A DNA stretch of 59,156 nucleotides from Methanoculleus sediminis (lineage in GTDB: Archaea > Halobacteriota > Methanomicrobia > Methanomicrobiales > Methanoculleaceae): positions 43,820 through 102,975 of the forward strand of contig NZ_JXOJ01000008.1 of NCBI RefSeq assembly GCF_001017125.1, given 5' to 3'. Both the position numbers and the translations under genes were made by a program. Under the pieces are notes generated by a model. The model was given only the letters and a program-made list of their open reading frames with translations. It was not told where the DNA came from and searched no databases. Of this stretch, positions 24,287 to 32,711 are shown piece after piece (within the stretch, counting starts at the first letter, position 1; each line of letters starts with the position of its first letter).

Positions 24287-24721
24287 ATGAACACCGTTGC
24301 CGTCGGCGTCTTTTCCCTCACGCTGCTTACAGGGGCGGTCATAGCGGGAGCAGCCGCAATAGGCCTCGCCGCCCCGCTCTACGCCCTGGTGTATCTCGCC
24401 GTCGCCGCCCTCCTCGTCGGGACGGTCATCGCAGTCTTCTGCACGAAATGCCCGCTCAGGGGGGAGAAATGCCTCCACATCCTTCCCGGCAGGCTCGCCG
24501 CCCTCCTTCCGGCCCGGCAGGGAACGTATACGGCCGTCGAGATCGCCGCAGTCTCGGCTGCACTCCTCCTCATCGCCGCACTTCCCCAGTACTGGTTGCT
24601 CTCGCAGGTTCCGCTCTTTGCACTCTTCTGGGCGTTTGCCGGCACAGGCGTCTTCCTGATCCTTCGCCGCGTCTGCCCGGTGTGCGGCAACAGGTGCTGC
24701 CCGTTGCGGCCGAAGGAGTGA
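24287..24721 (+). CDS. Membrane protein with two cysteine clusters
   Basis: 144 residues, four predicted membrane spans in two pairs (LLTGAVIAGAAAIGLAAPL, YLAVAALLVGTVIAVF, EIAAVSAALLLIAAL, PLFALFWAFAGTGVFLIL). After the second span comes CTKCPLRGEKC and after the fourth CPVCGNRCC. The clusters end up on the same side of the membrane and could bind a metal or Fe-S cluster or form disulfides. I do not recognise the family. A TACCTTAATC box about 30 nt before the ATG suggests a leaderless transcript. It follows the kinase by 59 nt. Confidence 0.65.
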   Translation: MNTVAVGVFSLTLLTGAVIAGAAAIGLAAPLYALVYLAVAALLVGTVIAVFCTKCPLRGEKCLHILPGRLAALLPARQGTYTAVEIAAVSAALLLIAALPQYWLLSQVPLFALFWAFAGTGVFLILRRVCPVCGNRCCPLRPKE

Positions 24722-24856
24722 GACGTAGAGACCGCCGGATTTTCAGCCCCCTGCGGCCGTGAACTCCCGGTGTGCACAAGCATCTCGGCTCCATTCGGAA
24801 ATCGGGGGAGAGATCCGTTCCAAAATATCTTAATCCAAACAGCAAGCACATTCAGT

Positions 24857-26350
24857 ATGCATCAGACGGGCGGCAACGCCTCGCGGCAACGGTATACCCT
24901 GCTCATGGTCTCGATCGCCCTTGCGATGTTCATGACGTCGCTTGACGGGACGATCGTGAACATCGCTCTTCCGACGATCTCGACGATCTTCGACCTCCCC
25001 TCGACAACGGTCAGCTGGGTTGCAACGGCATACCTGCTGGTGCTGACTGGCTCTATCCTCGTCTTCGGCAAGGTAGCCGACAGGATCGGCTTCAAGACGG
25101 TGTTCCTCACCGGATTCTGCGTCTTCACGGCAGGTTCGTTCTTCTGCGGCTTCTTCCCGGAGGTCTTTAACTCGTTCGAGATGCTGATCGCGTCAAGGGT
25201 GCTTCAGGCGATCGGCGGGGCGATGATCGCCGCCATCGCCCCGGCCCTGGTCGCGGCGTTCCTCCCGATGAAGTTGAAAGGGAAGGCGATGGGGGTCGTG
25301 ACCACGTTCGCGGCCTTCGGGACCGCGGCCGGCCCGGTCCTCGGGGGGCTCCTGACGCAGTACCTCTCCTGGAACTGGATCTTTTACATCAACGTCCCGG
25401 TGGGCGCCGCAGCCATCCTGCTCGGCTCCTATGCCATACCGGCAGGCGTCACGGCGTCCGGCACGCCCTCGCCGTTCGACCGGCTCGGCGCGGTTCTGAT
25501 CTTCGCCGGGCTTGGATCGCTCATATATGCCGTCAGCCAGGGTTCCGCGCTCGGATGGACCGACCCGACGATCCTTGCGGCACTCGCGGCCGCCGCTATC
25601 GCGCTCGGGTACCTCGTCCTCCACGAACGGAGGGCGGCCGACCCGCTCCTCGACTTCCGGCTCTTTAACAACCGCAACTTCCTCTACGTCAACCTCATGC
25701 TCGCCCTCGCCTACTTCCTCATGGGCGGCGTCAACTACCTCCTCCCGTTCTTCCTCGAACTGGTGAAGGGCTTCGACCCGTCGACGTCCGGGCTCGTCCT
25801 CACCGCGCTCTCGTTCGCCATGATGGCGAGCGGCTTCCTTTCCGGCATGCTCATAAACCGCATCGGGAACCGGAGACTCTGCATTGCCGGCGCGCTCGTC
25901 ATCTCCGCCGGCTACCTGATGTTCCGGTCCTTCTCGGCGGAGAGCACGATATACTCCATCAGCGGCGCGCTTGCCGTCGTGGGGTTCGGGCTCGGCCTCA
26001 TGCTCTCCCCCGGCACGAACATGGTGATGAACATGGCCCCCCGCGACCGGCAGGGCATGGTCTCGAGCCTCATCTCCGTGGAGCGGACCGGCCCGATCAC
26101 CCTCGGCATCTCCTTCATCAGCATGATCTTCGTCCAGGCGATGCTCACGGTCGCGTCGCACCGCCACGTCACGATGTCGTCCCCGGCGGAGATCAGGATA
26201 GACGTGCTCGCCACGGGGTTCGACCTCGTCTTCGCCGCGGTCTTTGTGCTCTCGCTCGCCGTCGTCGCCCTTGCTCTCTTAAGCCGGGACGAGGTTCACG
26301 CCGACAACCTCGAAGAGGAGACATCCGGGGTTGCGGTTGTCGGGGTGTGA
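24857..26350 (+). CDS. MFS transporter, DHA2 (EmrB/QacA) drug-exporter family
   Basis: 497 residues with about 14 membrane spans, the mark of the 14-TMS DHA2 exporters driven by proton antiport. Family motifs: FMTSLDGTIVNIALPTI in span 1 (motif D1), the WVATAYLL segment, GKVADRIGFK (motif A), SRVLQAIGGAM, and GPVLGGLLTQYLSWNWIFYINVPVG (motif C). It probably exports a toxic organic compound. The ATG at 24857 is chosen because a TATA-like CAAAATATCTTAATCC lies 26-30 nt upstream and the family's N-terminus starts here; the open frame runs 87 nt further up. Confidence 0.9.
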   Translation: MHQTGGNASRQRYTLLMVSIALAMFMTSLDGTIVNIALPTISTIFDLPSTTVSWVATAYLLVLTGSILVFGKVADRIGFKTVFLTGFCVFTAGSFFCGFFPEVFNSFEMLIASRVLQAIGGAMIAAIAPALVAAFLPMKLKGKAMGVVTTFAAFGTAAGPVLGGLLTQYLSWNWIFYINVPVGAAAILLGSYAIPAGVTASGTPSPFDRLGAVLIFAGLGSLIYAVSQGSALGWTDPTILAALAAAAIALGYLVLHERRAADPLLDFRLFNNRNFLYVNLMLALAYFLMGGVNYLLPFFLELVKGFDPSTSGLVLTALSFAMMASGFLSGMLINRIGNRRLCIAGALVISAGYLMFRSFSAESTIYSISGALAVVGFGLGLMLSPGTNMVMNMAPRDRQGMVSSLISVERTGPITLGISFISMIFVQAMLTVASHRHVTMSSPAEIRIDVLATGFDLVFAAVFVLSLAVVALALLSRDEVHADNLEEETSGVAVVGV

Positions 26351-26413
26351 TCCCGCGTATCACTTGAAGAGATGGGCGGGGTCATTTCCCCCCGCCGCCA
26401 TTTTGCAGACGTA

Positions 26414-27976
26414 TCAGAAGACCACAAAAGCCTGGGTCGTCGTCTGGCAGGTGTTCCCGTCGTCGAGCGTCACGGTCAGCGTGACCGTATAGGTTCCTTC
26501 CGCCATGTAGTCGTGGGTGACGTCCTGGCCGCTGCCGGTCGCTCCGTCACCGAAGTCCCATGACCAGTCGGTCACGGAGCATTCACCCTGGATATCGGCC
26601 TCGCCGTGGAACGAGTTCCCGCTTGTCGTGATGCTTGCCGAACAGGAGCAGGGCTCCGGAGGAGCGGTCACCGTCACGTCCGTCGTTGCCTGGCAGGTGG
26701 TGCCGTCGTCGAGCGTTGCGACCAGCGTGACCGTGTAGGGTCCCGCCGCGGCGTAGGCGTGGCTCGCGGTCTCGCCTTCACCGGTCGCTCCGTCGCCGAA
26801 GTCCCACGCCCAGCCGGTCACGGAACAGTCCCCGTCGATCGCAGCCGAGCCCGTAAAGGCAACCGGCTGCTCCGGTTCGGCCTGATCGCGGTCTTTCGCG
26901 ATGCTTGCCGTGCAGGAGCAGTTCTCCTCCGGCGGCGGCACGATGATGACGTCCCTTGAGGTGTTGCACGCCGTGCCGTCGTCGAGGGTCACGTTCAGCC
27001 TGACCGTGTAGGTTCCCGCCGTATCATAGATGTGGCTCGCGGCTCCGCCTTCGCCGGTCGCTCCGTCGCCGAAGTTCCAGACCCATGTCTGGATGGCGCA
27101 GTCACCCAAGACCGTGGTTTGGTCGGTGAAGTCGACCGTCCCGTTGACGACAGGGCTCTGCGGGCTCCAGGTGAAGTCCGCCGTGCAGGAGCAGTTGTCG
27201 GTGGGAAGCGGTGAAACCGTGATGTTTTCGGACGCATTGCACACCCCACCGTCGTCAAGAGTCACGTTCAGCCTGACCGTGTAGGTGCCTTCCGACGTGT
27301 AGTTGTGGGTGACGTCCTGGCCGCTGGCGGTTGCCCCGTCGCCGAAACTCCAGGCCCATGTCTGAACGTTGCAGTCTCCGTCGACCGTGGCATTCCCGGT
27401 GAAGTTAACCGTAATGTTCACGGTGGGACTCTCGGGGCTCCAGGTGAAGTTCGCCGTGCAGGAACAGTTGTCGGGCCCGGGTGTCGTCGTGGTGGTCGTC
27501 GTGGTGGTCGTCGTGGTGGCCGGGATACAGACCACTCCCGCGGGACAGCCCGGCCGCCCTTCGTCGGGGGCGGTGCAGACCTGGTAGGCTGCATCGTCTC
27601 CGTGGAGTTTGAGGAGAACGAGGTCCCACGCCCCGGTGGAGTTGTCGTACCAGGCAACGAGATCACAGGATATCGTGGGGTTCATCTGGTCGTAGGAGTC
27701 GTTCGTGAGCTGGTACTCCCTGCCCGATGTGTGGTTGAACAGGAAGATGTCCCAGTTACCGTTTCTATAATCGCTATAGACAATCCGACTGCCGGATATA
27801 TCCGCGTGTGAGAGATTATTCGGGTAGATCTCAAGCGGCTCGGAGAGGCCGGGCATGCCCGGCTCGCCGCTCGCAAAGGTTCCGGACTGAGGAGCTGCAG
27901 TGGCGATCACGGCAATCGAGATGACCGCCACAATGAAAACTATCAGATAGGTTCCAGGTACTCGGGGTTTTCTCAT
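26414..27976 (-). CDS. Surface protein with signal peptide, Thr linker and four PKD domains
   Basis: 520 residues. After a signal peptide (YLIVFIVAVISIAVIATAA) comes a TolB/propeller-like part (SGSRIVYSDYRNGNWDIFLF), a 12-threonine linker, then four PKD domains at about 172-255, 260-340, 345-430 and 435-520. Each has the typical W.WDFGDG core and begins with a CSC pair (NCSC in the first three, PCSC in the fourth) and two further Cys, so each domain probably closes disulfides; the NCS triplets are also N-glycosylation sites. It is exported and may mediate adhesion or the cell-surface layer. No membrane anchor is seen at the C-terminus. Confidence 0.85.
   Translation of the reverse strand: MRKPRVPGTYLIVFIVAVISIAVIATAAPQSGTFASGEPGMPGLSEPLEIYPNNLSHADISGSRIVYSDYRNGNWDIFLFNHTSGREYQLTNDSYDQMNPTISCDLVAWYDNSTGAWDLVLLKLHGDDAAYQVCTAPDEGRPGCPAGVVCIPATTTTTTTTTTTTPGPDNCSCTANFTWSPESPTVNITVNFTGNATVDGDCNVQTWAWSFGDGATASGQDVTHNYTSEGTYTVRLNVTLDDGGVCNASENITVSPLPTDNCSCTADFTWSPQSPVVNGTVDFTDQTTVLGDCAIQTWVWNFGDGATGEGGAASHIYDTAGTYTVRLNVTLDDGTACNTSRDVIIVPPPEENCSCTASIAKDRDQAEPEQPVAFTGSAAIDGDCSVTGWAWDFGDGATGEGETASHAYAAAGPYTVTLVATLDDGTTCQATTDVTVTAPPEPCSCSASITTSGNSFHGEADIQGECSVTDWSWDFGDGATGSGQDVTHDYMAEGTYTVTLTVTLDDGNTCQTTTQAFVVF
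27483..27518. repeat. 12-bp microsatellite coding for the Thr linker
   Basis: Three perfect copies of GTCGTCGTGGTG on the plus strand encode twelve consecutive Thr in the surface protein. Copy-number change would alter linker length without frame loss. Confidence 0.9.
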
Positions 27977-28248
27977 ACAATCCCCGGGGGATTAAACGTT
28001 ACATTGTATTTAAATATTTTTATAAAAAGAGTACATGCCAGGCCGCACCGGGGTGGATCTCGGCAGAGATCCCGGGAAGCCCGGAGCCCGGACCGGCCGG
28101 CGGTGAGCCGGATCTCTCCGGGGGTACCTGCGCGGAGTTACAGTGATGGGGCCCCCCGGCAGTGCCCTCCGGGTGATCCCGCAGCGGAAAGGGTGCGCTG
28201 CAGGAGAAGGGGTTTCCTGCCGAACGCCGGGCGGATTTCACCTGCACA
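27977..28248 (-). promoter_or_regulatory. Promoter region of the PKD surface protein, then gene-free DNA
   Basis: A strongly AT-rich block (28000-28030) contains ATATTTAAATAC on the minus strand, centred about 34 nt before the ATG at 27976, a good TATA box. The rest (28031-28248) is GC-rich without a gene; it has a small inverted repeat GGATCTC-GGCA-GAGATCC near 28051-28068 and lies past the stop of the antiporter gene. Confidence 0.5.
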
Positions 28249-29742
28249 TCACGTATCGGTGGCAGAGACGTTCGGCGGCTCCTCTCTGCAGAGGAGTCTG
28301 GTGCGGACGACATCCGCCAGGTCGCCGGTCGTCAGGAAGAGAAGCGTATCTCCGATCTCGATGATGGTACTCCCGCCCGGGACAAACCGTTCGTCCCCTT
28401 TCTGCATCAGGATGATGAGGGCGCCCTTCGGCAACCCGAGATCGACGACCTGCTTCCCCGCCGCCGGGGCGTCCGGAGGGATGACCAGTTCGAGCAGCTG
28501 GCTCGGCGTATCGGGGTCCACGTCGAACTCCCGGGAGAGTTTGCGCGTCTCCTCGAGCGGGGCGGCAAGGCCGAGCCACCGGGCGACGGAGGGGATCGAT
28601 GTCCCGTGAACCAGCGCCGAGACGAGGACGATGAAGAAGACGATGTTAAAGATCAACTCTGCATTCGGCACGCCCGCAACAAGCGGATAGGTCGCGAGGA
28701 TGATCGGGACGGCTCCCCGCAGCCCCACCCAGGAGACCAGGACCTTCTCGTTCACCGGCATCTTCCAGGGGAGCAGCGTGATCAGGACGGCAACAGGCCG
28801 TGCAATCAGGATCAGGAAGAGGGCGGCAAGGAGGCCAGGAACGACCGCGGATACCAGCTGCGAGGGGAAGACGAGCAGGCCGAGCGCAAGGAACATCACG
28901 ATCTGCATCAGCCACGCGATCCCGTCGTGGAATCGGATCAGGCTCTTTTTATGAACGACAATGCTGTTGCCCATGACCAGTCCGGCTACGTAGACCGCGA
29001 GGAACCCGTTCCCTCCGAGGGTGGCGGTCAGGCCGTAGGTCAGCAGCACCATGGTGAGGCTGAGTACCGGATACAGTCCCTCGAACTCCAGCTTGAGACG
29101 GTTGATGAGGAAGATGACGGCCTGCCCCATCCCGTAGCCGAGCAGGCCTCCGACCGCCATCTGCTGCACGAACATCGGGACGACGGCGAGCAGCGACGTG
29201 CCCGGGGCAAGGATCACGCCGATGATGCCGATGGTGAGAAGGACGGCCACGGGATCGTTGCTCCCCGACTCCAGCTCGAGCAGCGGCCGCAGGTTTCCCT
29301 GCAGGCGCGCCCTTGCCGTCCGCAGAACCGAAAAGACCGCTGCAGCATCGGTGGACGCGACGACCGCACCGAGGAGAAGGCCCGTCAGCGGAGAAAAACC
29401 GAGAACCAGAACGGCAAACCCGCCGAGCATGGTTGCGGTCAGAACAACGCCGACCGTCGAAAGAGCGATCCCCGGCCAGAGAATAGGCTGGATCTGCTCC
29501 CACCGGGTGTCGAGACCGCCGGAGAAGAGGATATACGCGAGCGCGATGATCCCGATGATCTGCGCAATCGCAGGATCGTCGAACGGAATGCCGCCCGGAC
29601 CCTCGGAACCCGCGAGCATCCCGACGACGAGGAAGATGAGGAGCGCAGGGACACCGAGCCGCTCTGAAAACTTGTTTGCAACGATGCTGATCAGGAAGAG
29701 CAACGCTATGCCGACAAGCATGAGTTCGAGAGTGAGTATCAT
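28249..29742 (-). CDS. Cation/proton antiporter, CPA1 type with TrkA-C domain (NhaP2/CvrA-like)
   Basis: About 497 residues. Twelve or so membrane spans form the antiporter, with ELESGSNDPVAVLLT holding the Asn-Asp pair used in ion exchange, followed by a cytosolic RCK/TrkA-C domain at about residues 405-480 (ELVIPPDAPAAGKQV, then GSTIIEIGDTLLFL) that usually binds nucleotides or ions and gates transport. It would exchange K+ or Na+ for H+ and guard pH and volume. I start at the ATG before ILTLELM; the 46 codons further upstream are basic and unlike the family. Confidence 0.87.
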   Translation of the reverse strand: MILTLELMLVGIALLFLISIVANKFSERLGVPALLIFLVVGMLAGSEGPGGIPFDDPAIAQIIGIIALAYILFSGGLDTRWEQIQPILWPGIALSTVGVVLTATMLGGFAVLVLGFSPLTGLLLGAVVASTDAAAVFSVLRTARARLQGNLRPLLELESGSNDPVAVLLTIGIIGVILAPGTSLLAVVPMFVQQMAVGGLLGYGMGQAVIFLINRLKLEFEGLYPVLSLTMVLLTYGLTATLGGNGFLAVYVAGLVMGNSIVVHKKSLIRFHDGIAWLMQIVMFLALGLLVFPSQLVSAVVPGLLAALFLILIARPVAVLITLLPWKMPVNEKVLVSWVGLRGAVPIILATYPLVAGVPNAELIFNIVFFIVLVSALVHGTSIPSVARWLGLAAPLEETRKLSREFDVDPDTPSQLLELVIPPDAPAAGKQVVDLGLPKGALIILMQKGDERFVPGGSTIIEIGDTLLFLTTGDLADVVRTRLLCREEPPNVSATDT

Positions 29743-29930
29743 CAGTGCATACGAATCATGCTTGCGGTGCCTTAATATTGACTCTTCGATCGTTCGGGCG
29801 GATATCCGTGTGCGTCCTATCTTCCGGGCCCGCCCGGAGACAGCACCGCCTTCAGTACGCCGAAGGATGGGGAACTGCACGCCACGAAAGGACTTCCACG
29901 GATCTTATCGGCTCCGCCGCGTTTCGCGGG

Positions 29931-29942
29931 GTTAATATACTT
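29931..29942 (+). promoter_or_regulatory. TATA box of the AI-2E permease gene
   Basis: GTTAATATACTT lies about 28-30 nt before the ATG at 29966. Confidence 0.55.
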
Positions 29943-29965
29943 TCCGTTAAAACACGTCAATCAGG

Positions 29966-31054
29966 ATGGCAGACACTCCAGTTTTTCCCCGGTCCGCGAG
30001 CACCCTGCTCCTGCTGACGGCGGCAGTATTTCTCGTCATAGGAATCGAGGCGATCTCGTATATCATCACCATCGTCGTCGTATCGCTGATCTTCGCCATG
30101 ATCGTGTATCCCGCGACGAAAGCGCTCCGTTCGAGGGGTTTTCCGGAGACCGCCGCCGTCGGTATGGTGACCGTCATCGCCTGCCTTGCGGTCCTGCTGA
30201 TCTGCTACCTCGTCTTCTTCTCGTTTGAGACGTTGATCTCGGACCTCCCTCTCTACCAGCGGGAGTTGACCGCCAGACTATCGGAGATCCTCGCCCTCCT
30301 GGACAGGCACGGGATCGAGACAGGTTCGTTCTCACCGTCTTCGGTGAACCTGCAGGGATTCGCGGGATTCCTCTCTTCATCAGCGATCAGTATCGCGGAT
30401 CTCCTGCTCTACCTCTTCTTCATAGCAGTAACGACGATATTCATGCTCCTTGAGGCGCCGCGGATGCCGGGGCGCATACGGAAGGTGACAGGGAACAGGC
30501 CCGAGACCGTCGAGGCGTTCTCCCGCATGAGCAGATTCCTGATCGACTTCGTCATCGTCAGGACCGAGGCAAACCTCGTCCACGGTTTCCTCTTCGGCGC
30601 GTTCCTCTGGATCATGGGGGTGCACGCGGCCGTACTCTGGGGGATACTGACGTTTCTCCTCTCGTATATTCCTTACATCGGCCTGATCGTCGCTGCACTC
30701 CCGGCGATCTTCTTTGCCTGGCTGCAGTTCGGGATCTGGGGCGCGATCGCGGTGATTGCGGCCGTCGCGGTCCTGAACGCGCTCGTGGAGAACCCGATCT
30801 TCGCGCACTTCGCATCAAGGCGTTTCGACATCCCCGCCCTCGTGGTCATTCTCTCGGTCATCTTCTGGGGATGGGCGCTCGGCGTTGCCGGAATGATCTT
30901 TGCCGTTCCGCTCACCCTCATCGTCCTGATGATCTTCCAGTTCAGCGACGACTGGGCCTGGGTGAACACGCTTCTCGGGGTCGACCACCTCTTTACGGGA
31001 GAACGAGCGCCTCCTGCGGAAACCCGGGAAGCTGAAGCACCATCGGTGAGATAG
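29966..31054 (+). CDS. AI-2E family transporter (PerM/UPF0118)
   Basis: 362 residues with eight predicted membrane spans in the family's arrangement: a pair at the start (LLLLTAAVFLVIGIEAISYI), a soluble helical segment at about 90-150, and later spans with LWGILTFLLSYIPYIGLIVAALPAIFFAW, the family's signature region, and NPIFAHFASRRFDIPALVVILSVIFWGWALG. Members export a variety of small solutes or ions; the autoinducer-2 name reflects one E. coli member and should not be assumed here. It is divergent from the antiporter gene, and both are membrane transporters. Confidence 0.85.
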   Translation: MADTPVFPRSASTLLLLTAAVFLVIGIEAISYIITIVVVSLIFAMIVYPATKALRSRGFPETAAVGMVTVIACLAVLLICYLVFFSFETLISDLPLYQRELTARLSEILALLDRHGIETGSFSPSSVNLQGFAGFLSSSAISIADLLLYLFFIAVTTIFMLLEAPRMPGRIRKVTGNRPETVEAFSRMSRFLIDFVIVRTEANLVHGFLFGAFLWIMGVHAAVLWGILTFLLSYIPYIGLIVAALPAIFFAWLQFGIWGAIAVIAAVAVLNALVENPIFAHFASRRFDIPALVVILSVIFWGWALGVAGMIFAVPLTLIVLMIFQFSDDWAWVNTLLGVDHLFTGERAPPAETREAEAPSVR

Positions 31055-31141
31055 GGGAAGAACACCCGCTCATATTTTGCCCCGTTGCCGTGCCGGAAAG
31101 TTGATAGCCTCTTTTGCACCATCATTGTCCGGGGACAGGAA

Positions 31142-31408
31142 ATGCTGCATACACGTGAGATCGTCCAGAAACTATGGGATGCACAGGGCTACGGGAACCT
31201 CGCCGTCTGGGAGGATGGAGCGACCGCCGTCATCGCCCCGGGCGAGAGCCCGGAGAGAAGCGGAAAGTCGCCGCTTGCGATCTTCAAGCCCATTCCTCTC
31301 GTGGCGGGTTTTCCCCTGCTGGACTTCGCCACCCACGACAATGCCCTCCTCGAGCATATCGAGACGACGATCCGGGAAGCGGGCGGCGAGATCGAGCGTG
31401 AGGACTGA
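31142..31408 (+). CDS. Small conserved hypothetical protein
   Basis: 88 residues, no membrane span. It contains REIVQKLWDAQGYGNLAVWEDG, then IAPGESPER and a C-terminal helix HIETTIREAGGEIERED. I do not recognise it. The ATG has GGGGACAGGAA directly upstream, which supports it over the in-frame ATG 57 nt earlier. It lies 87 nt past the AI-2E gene on the same strand, so possibly on the same transcript. Confidence 0.55.
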   Translation: MLHTREIVQKLWDAQGYGNLAVWEDGATAVIAPGESPERSGKSPLAIFKPIPLVAGFPLLDFATHDNALLEHIETTIREAGGEIERED

Positions 31409-31474
31409 AGGCGCCCCGGCCTTAAACCGTAACTGCAAAAAAAGAGAGCCTGTTTTAGAGCAATTTTAGAAGAA

Positions 31475-31876
31475 TCACTCCGTCGTCTTCCCGTCGAAGT
31501 GCTCTTCGTCCGCCATGGCCTCATCGCGGGTCCTGTGCACGACCTTGTCCCGGTGCTCCGGCGGGGAGTAGATCGTGTAGAGTTTGAGGTCGGCGGTCTT
31601 TGAGGTGTTTATCACGTTGTGATTCGCACCGTTCGGCACGATCACGGCGCTGCCGTCCTTGACGGTGTGCTTCGTGTCGTCGATCACGACAACCCCCTCC
31701 CCTTCCTCGAACCGGAAGAACTGGTCGACGTCGTCATGCACTTCCGCGCCGATCTCCTCACCGGGCTTCAGGCACATCAGCACGAGCTGGCTGAAATTGC
31801 TCGTATAGAGAACCCTGCGGAATTCGGTGTTCTTTACGGTCTCCGCCTCGATATCGATTGAAAATCCTTTCTTCAT
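31475..31876 (-). CDS. Cupin-domain protein
   Basis: 133 residues, one cupin barrel. Metal-site motifs: GEEIGAEVHDDVDQFFRFEEG (the usual G(X)5HXH(X)3,4E motif, with one His replaced by Asp) and then PNGANHNVIN (the second His). The metal site is therefore slightly altered. The role of such stand-alone cupins (isomerase, dioxygenase or sugar binding) is not predictable. The ATG has AGGAGGT 9 nt upstream, which decides it against a start 20 codons earlier. A palindromic site lies upstream. Confidence 0.85.
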   Translation of the reverse strand: MKKGFSIDIEAETVKNTEFRRVLYTSNFSQLVLMCLKPGEEIGAEVHDDVDQFFRFEEGEGVVVIDDTKHTVKDGSAVIVPNGANHNVINTSKTADLKLYTIYSPPEHRDKVVHRTRDEAMADEEHFDGKTTE

Positions 31877-31926
31877 ATCCAAAACCTCCTGATGAGGGAT
31901 GCTATAGGGTAGTAACAGTAGTTCTT

Positions 31927-31950
31927 GTGGCGCCACCGGTATTTAATCGT
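31927..31950 (-). promoter_or_regulatory. Promoter of the cupin gene with palindrome
   Basis: A minus-strand ACGATTAAATACC box (about 31938-31950) is followed by the perfect 10-bp palindrome GTGGCGCCAC (31927-31936), between TATA box and predicted start. Confidence 0.45.
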
Positions 31951-32129
31951 TAGGTCGTTTCACGGAGGTCGATCGGGGAAAAGGCCTGCGAGGAAACACC
32001 CCCGGATCTACGGGGAATCTCCCGTGAGTCAACCGGGGCACTCACATGCCGCTGAAGTCCATCCGCCTGCCACGACCCGGAACCTTGATGGGCAGGCGGG
32101 AGAGACCATGCAGGGAGAAGAGAACCTCC

Positions 32130-32711
32130 ATGGCCCTTCCTGCTGCATTCTACGAACGCGACACCGTAACCGTCGCAAAAAACCTGCTGGGATGCCTGCT
32201 CGTCCACTGCGAAGAGACGGGAACAACGGCAGGCCGGATCGTCGAGGTCGAGGCCTACCTTAGGGGAGACCCGGCGGCCCACTCCTACCGGGGAGAGACG
32301 AAGCGGAACAGCGCCATGTTCGGCCCGGCCGGCCACGCTTACGTCTACCGGATCTACGGCCTGCACACCTGCGTCAACGTCGTGACGGAGACGGAGGGCG
32401 CGGGGGAGGCAGTCCTCGTCCGGGCTCTCGAGCCGGTTGTCGGGCTCGACCTCATGCAGGCGCGGCGGGGAACGGACGACCCCCTCTCGCTCGCGAGCGG
32501 GCCGGGCAAACTGGCGCAGGCCCTCGGCATCACCATGGACCTGAACGGAACCTCCCTTCGCGACGGCCCGCTCCAGGTCAGGTCGCCTGCGAACCCGCCG
32601 GAACTCCGGCCGGAGGACATCGTGCAGACGACCCGGGTCGGGATCACGAAGGCGGCGGACCTCCCCCTCCGGTTTTACCTGAAGGGGAACCGGTACGTCT
32701 CGCGGCGGTAA
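32130..32711 (+). CDS. 3-methyladenine DNA glycosylase (AAG/MPG family)
   Basis: It removes alkylated purines from DNA to begin base-excision repair. 193 residues of the alkyladenine glycosylase fold: VAKNLLGCLLVH, the catalytic Glu in IVEVEAYL, HSYRGETKRN, GHAYVYRIYGLHTCVNVV (DNA-intercalating Tyr), VLVRALEP and SGPGKLAQALGI. A ribosome-binding GGGAGAAGAG lies before the ATG used, and the 28 codons before it are atypical. Its 3' end overlaps the convergent ferredoxin-domain gene by 68 nt. The window also has an AlkD-like repair gene at 43114. Confidence 0.9.
   Translation: MALPAAFYERDTVTVAKNLLGCLLVHCEETGTTAGRIVEVEAYLRGDPAAHSYRGETKRNSAMFGPAGHAYVYRIYGLHTCVNVVTETEGAGEAVLVRALEPVVGLDLMQARRGTDDPLSLASGPGKLAQALGITMDLNGTSLRDGPLQVRSPANPPELRPEDIVQTTRVGITKAADLPLRFYLKGNRYVSRR

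Noticed and set aside
25193-26167. 324-codon minus-strand frame opposite the MFS gene
   Set aside because: It is the usual charged, low-complexity mirror of a membrane-protein gene in GC-rich DNA.
28606-29667. 353-codon plus-strand frame opposite the antiporter gene
   Set aside because: Same reason: an extremely charged mirror frame of a hydrophobic protein.
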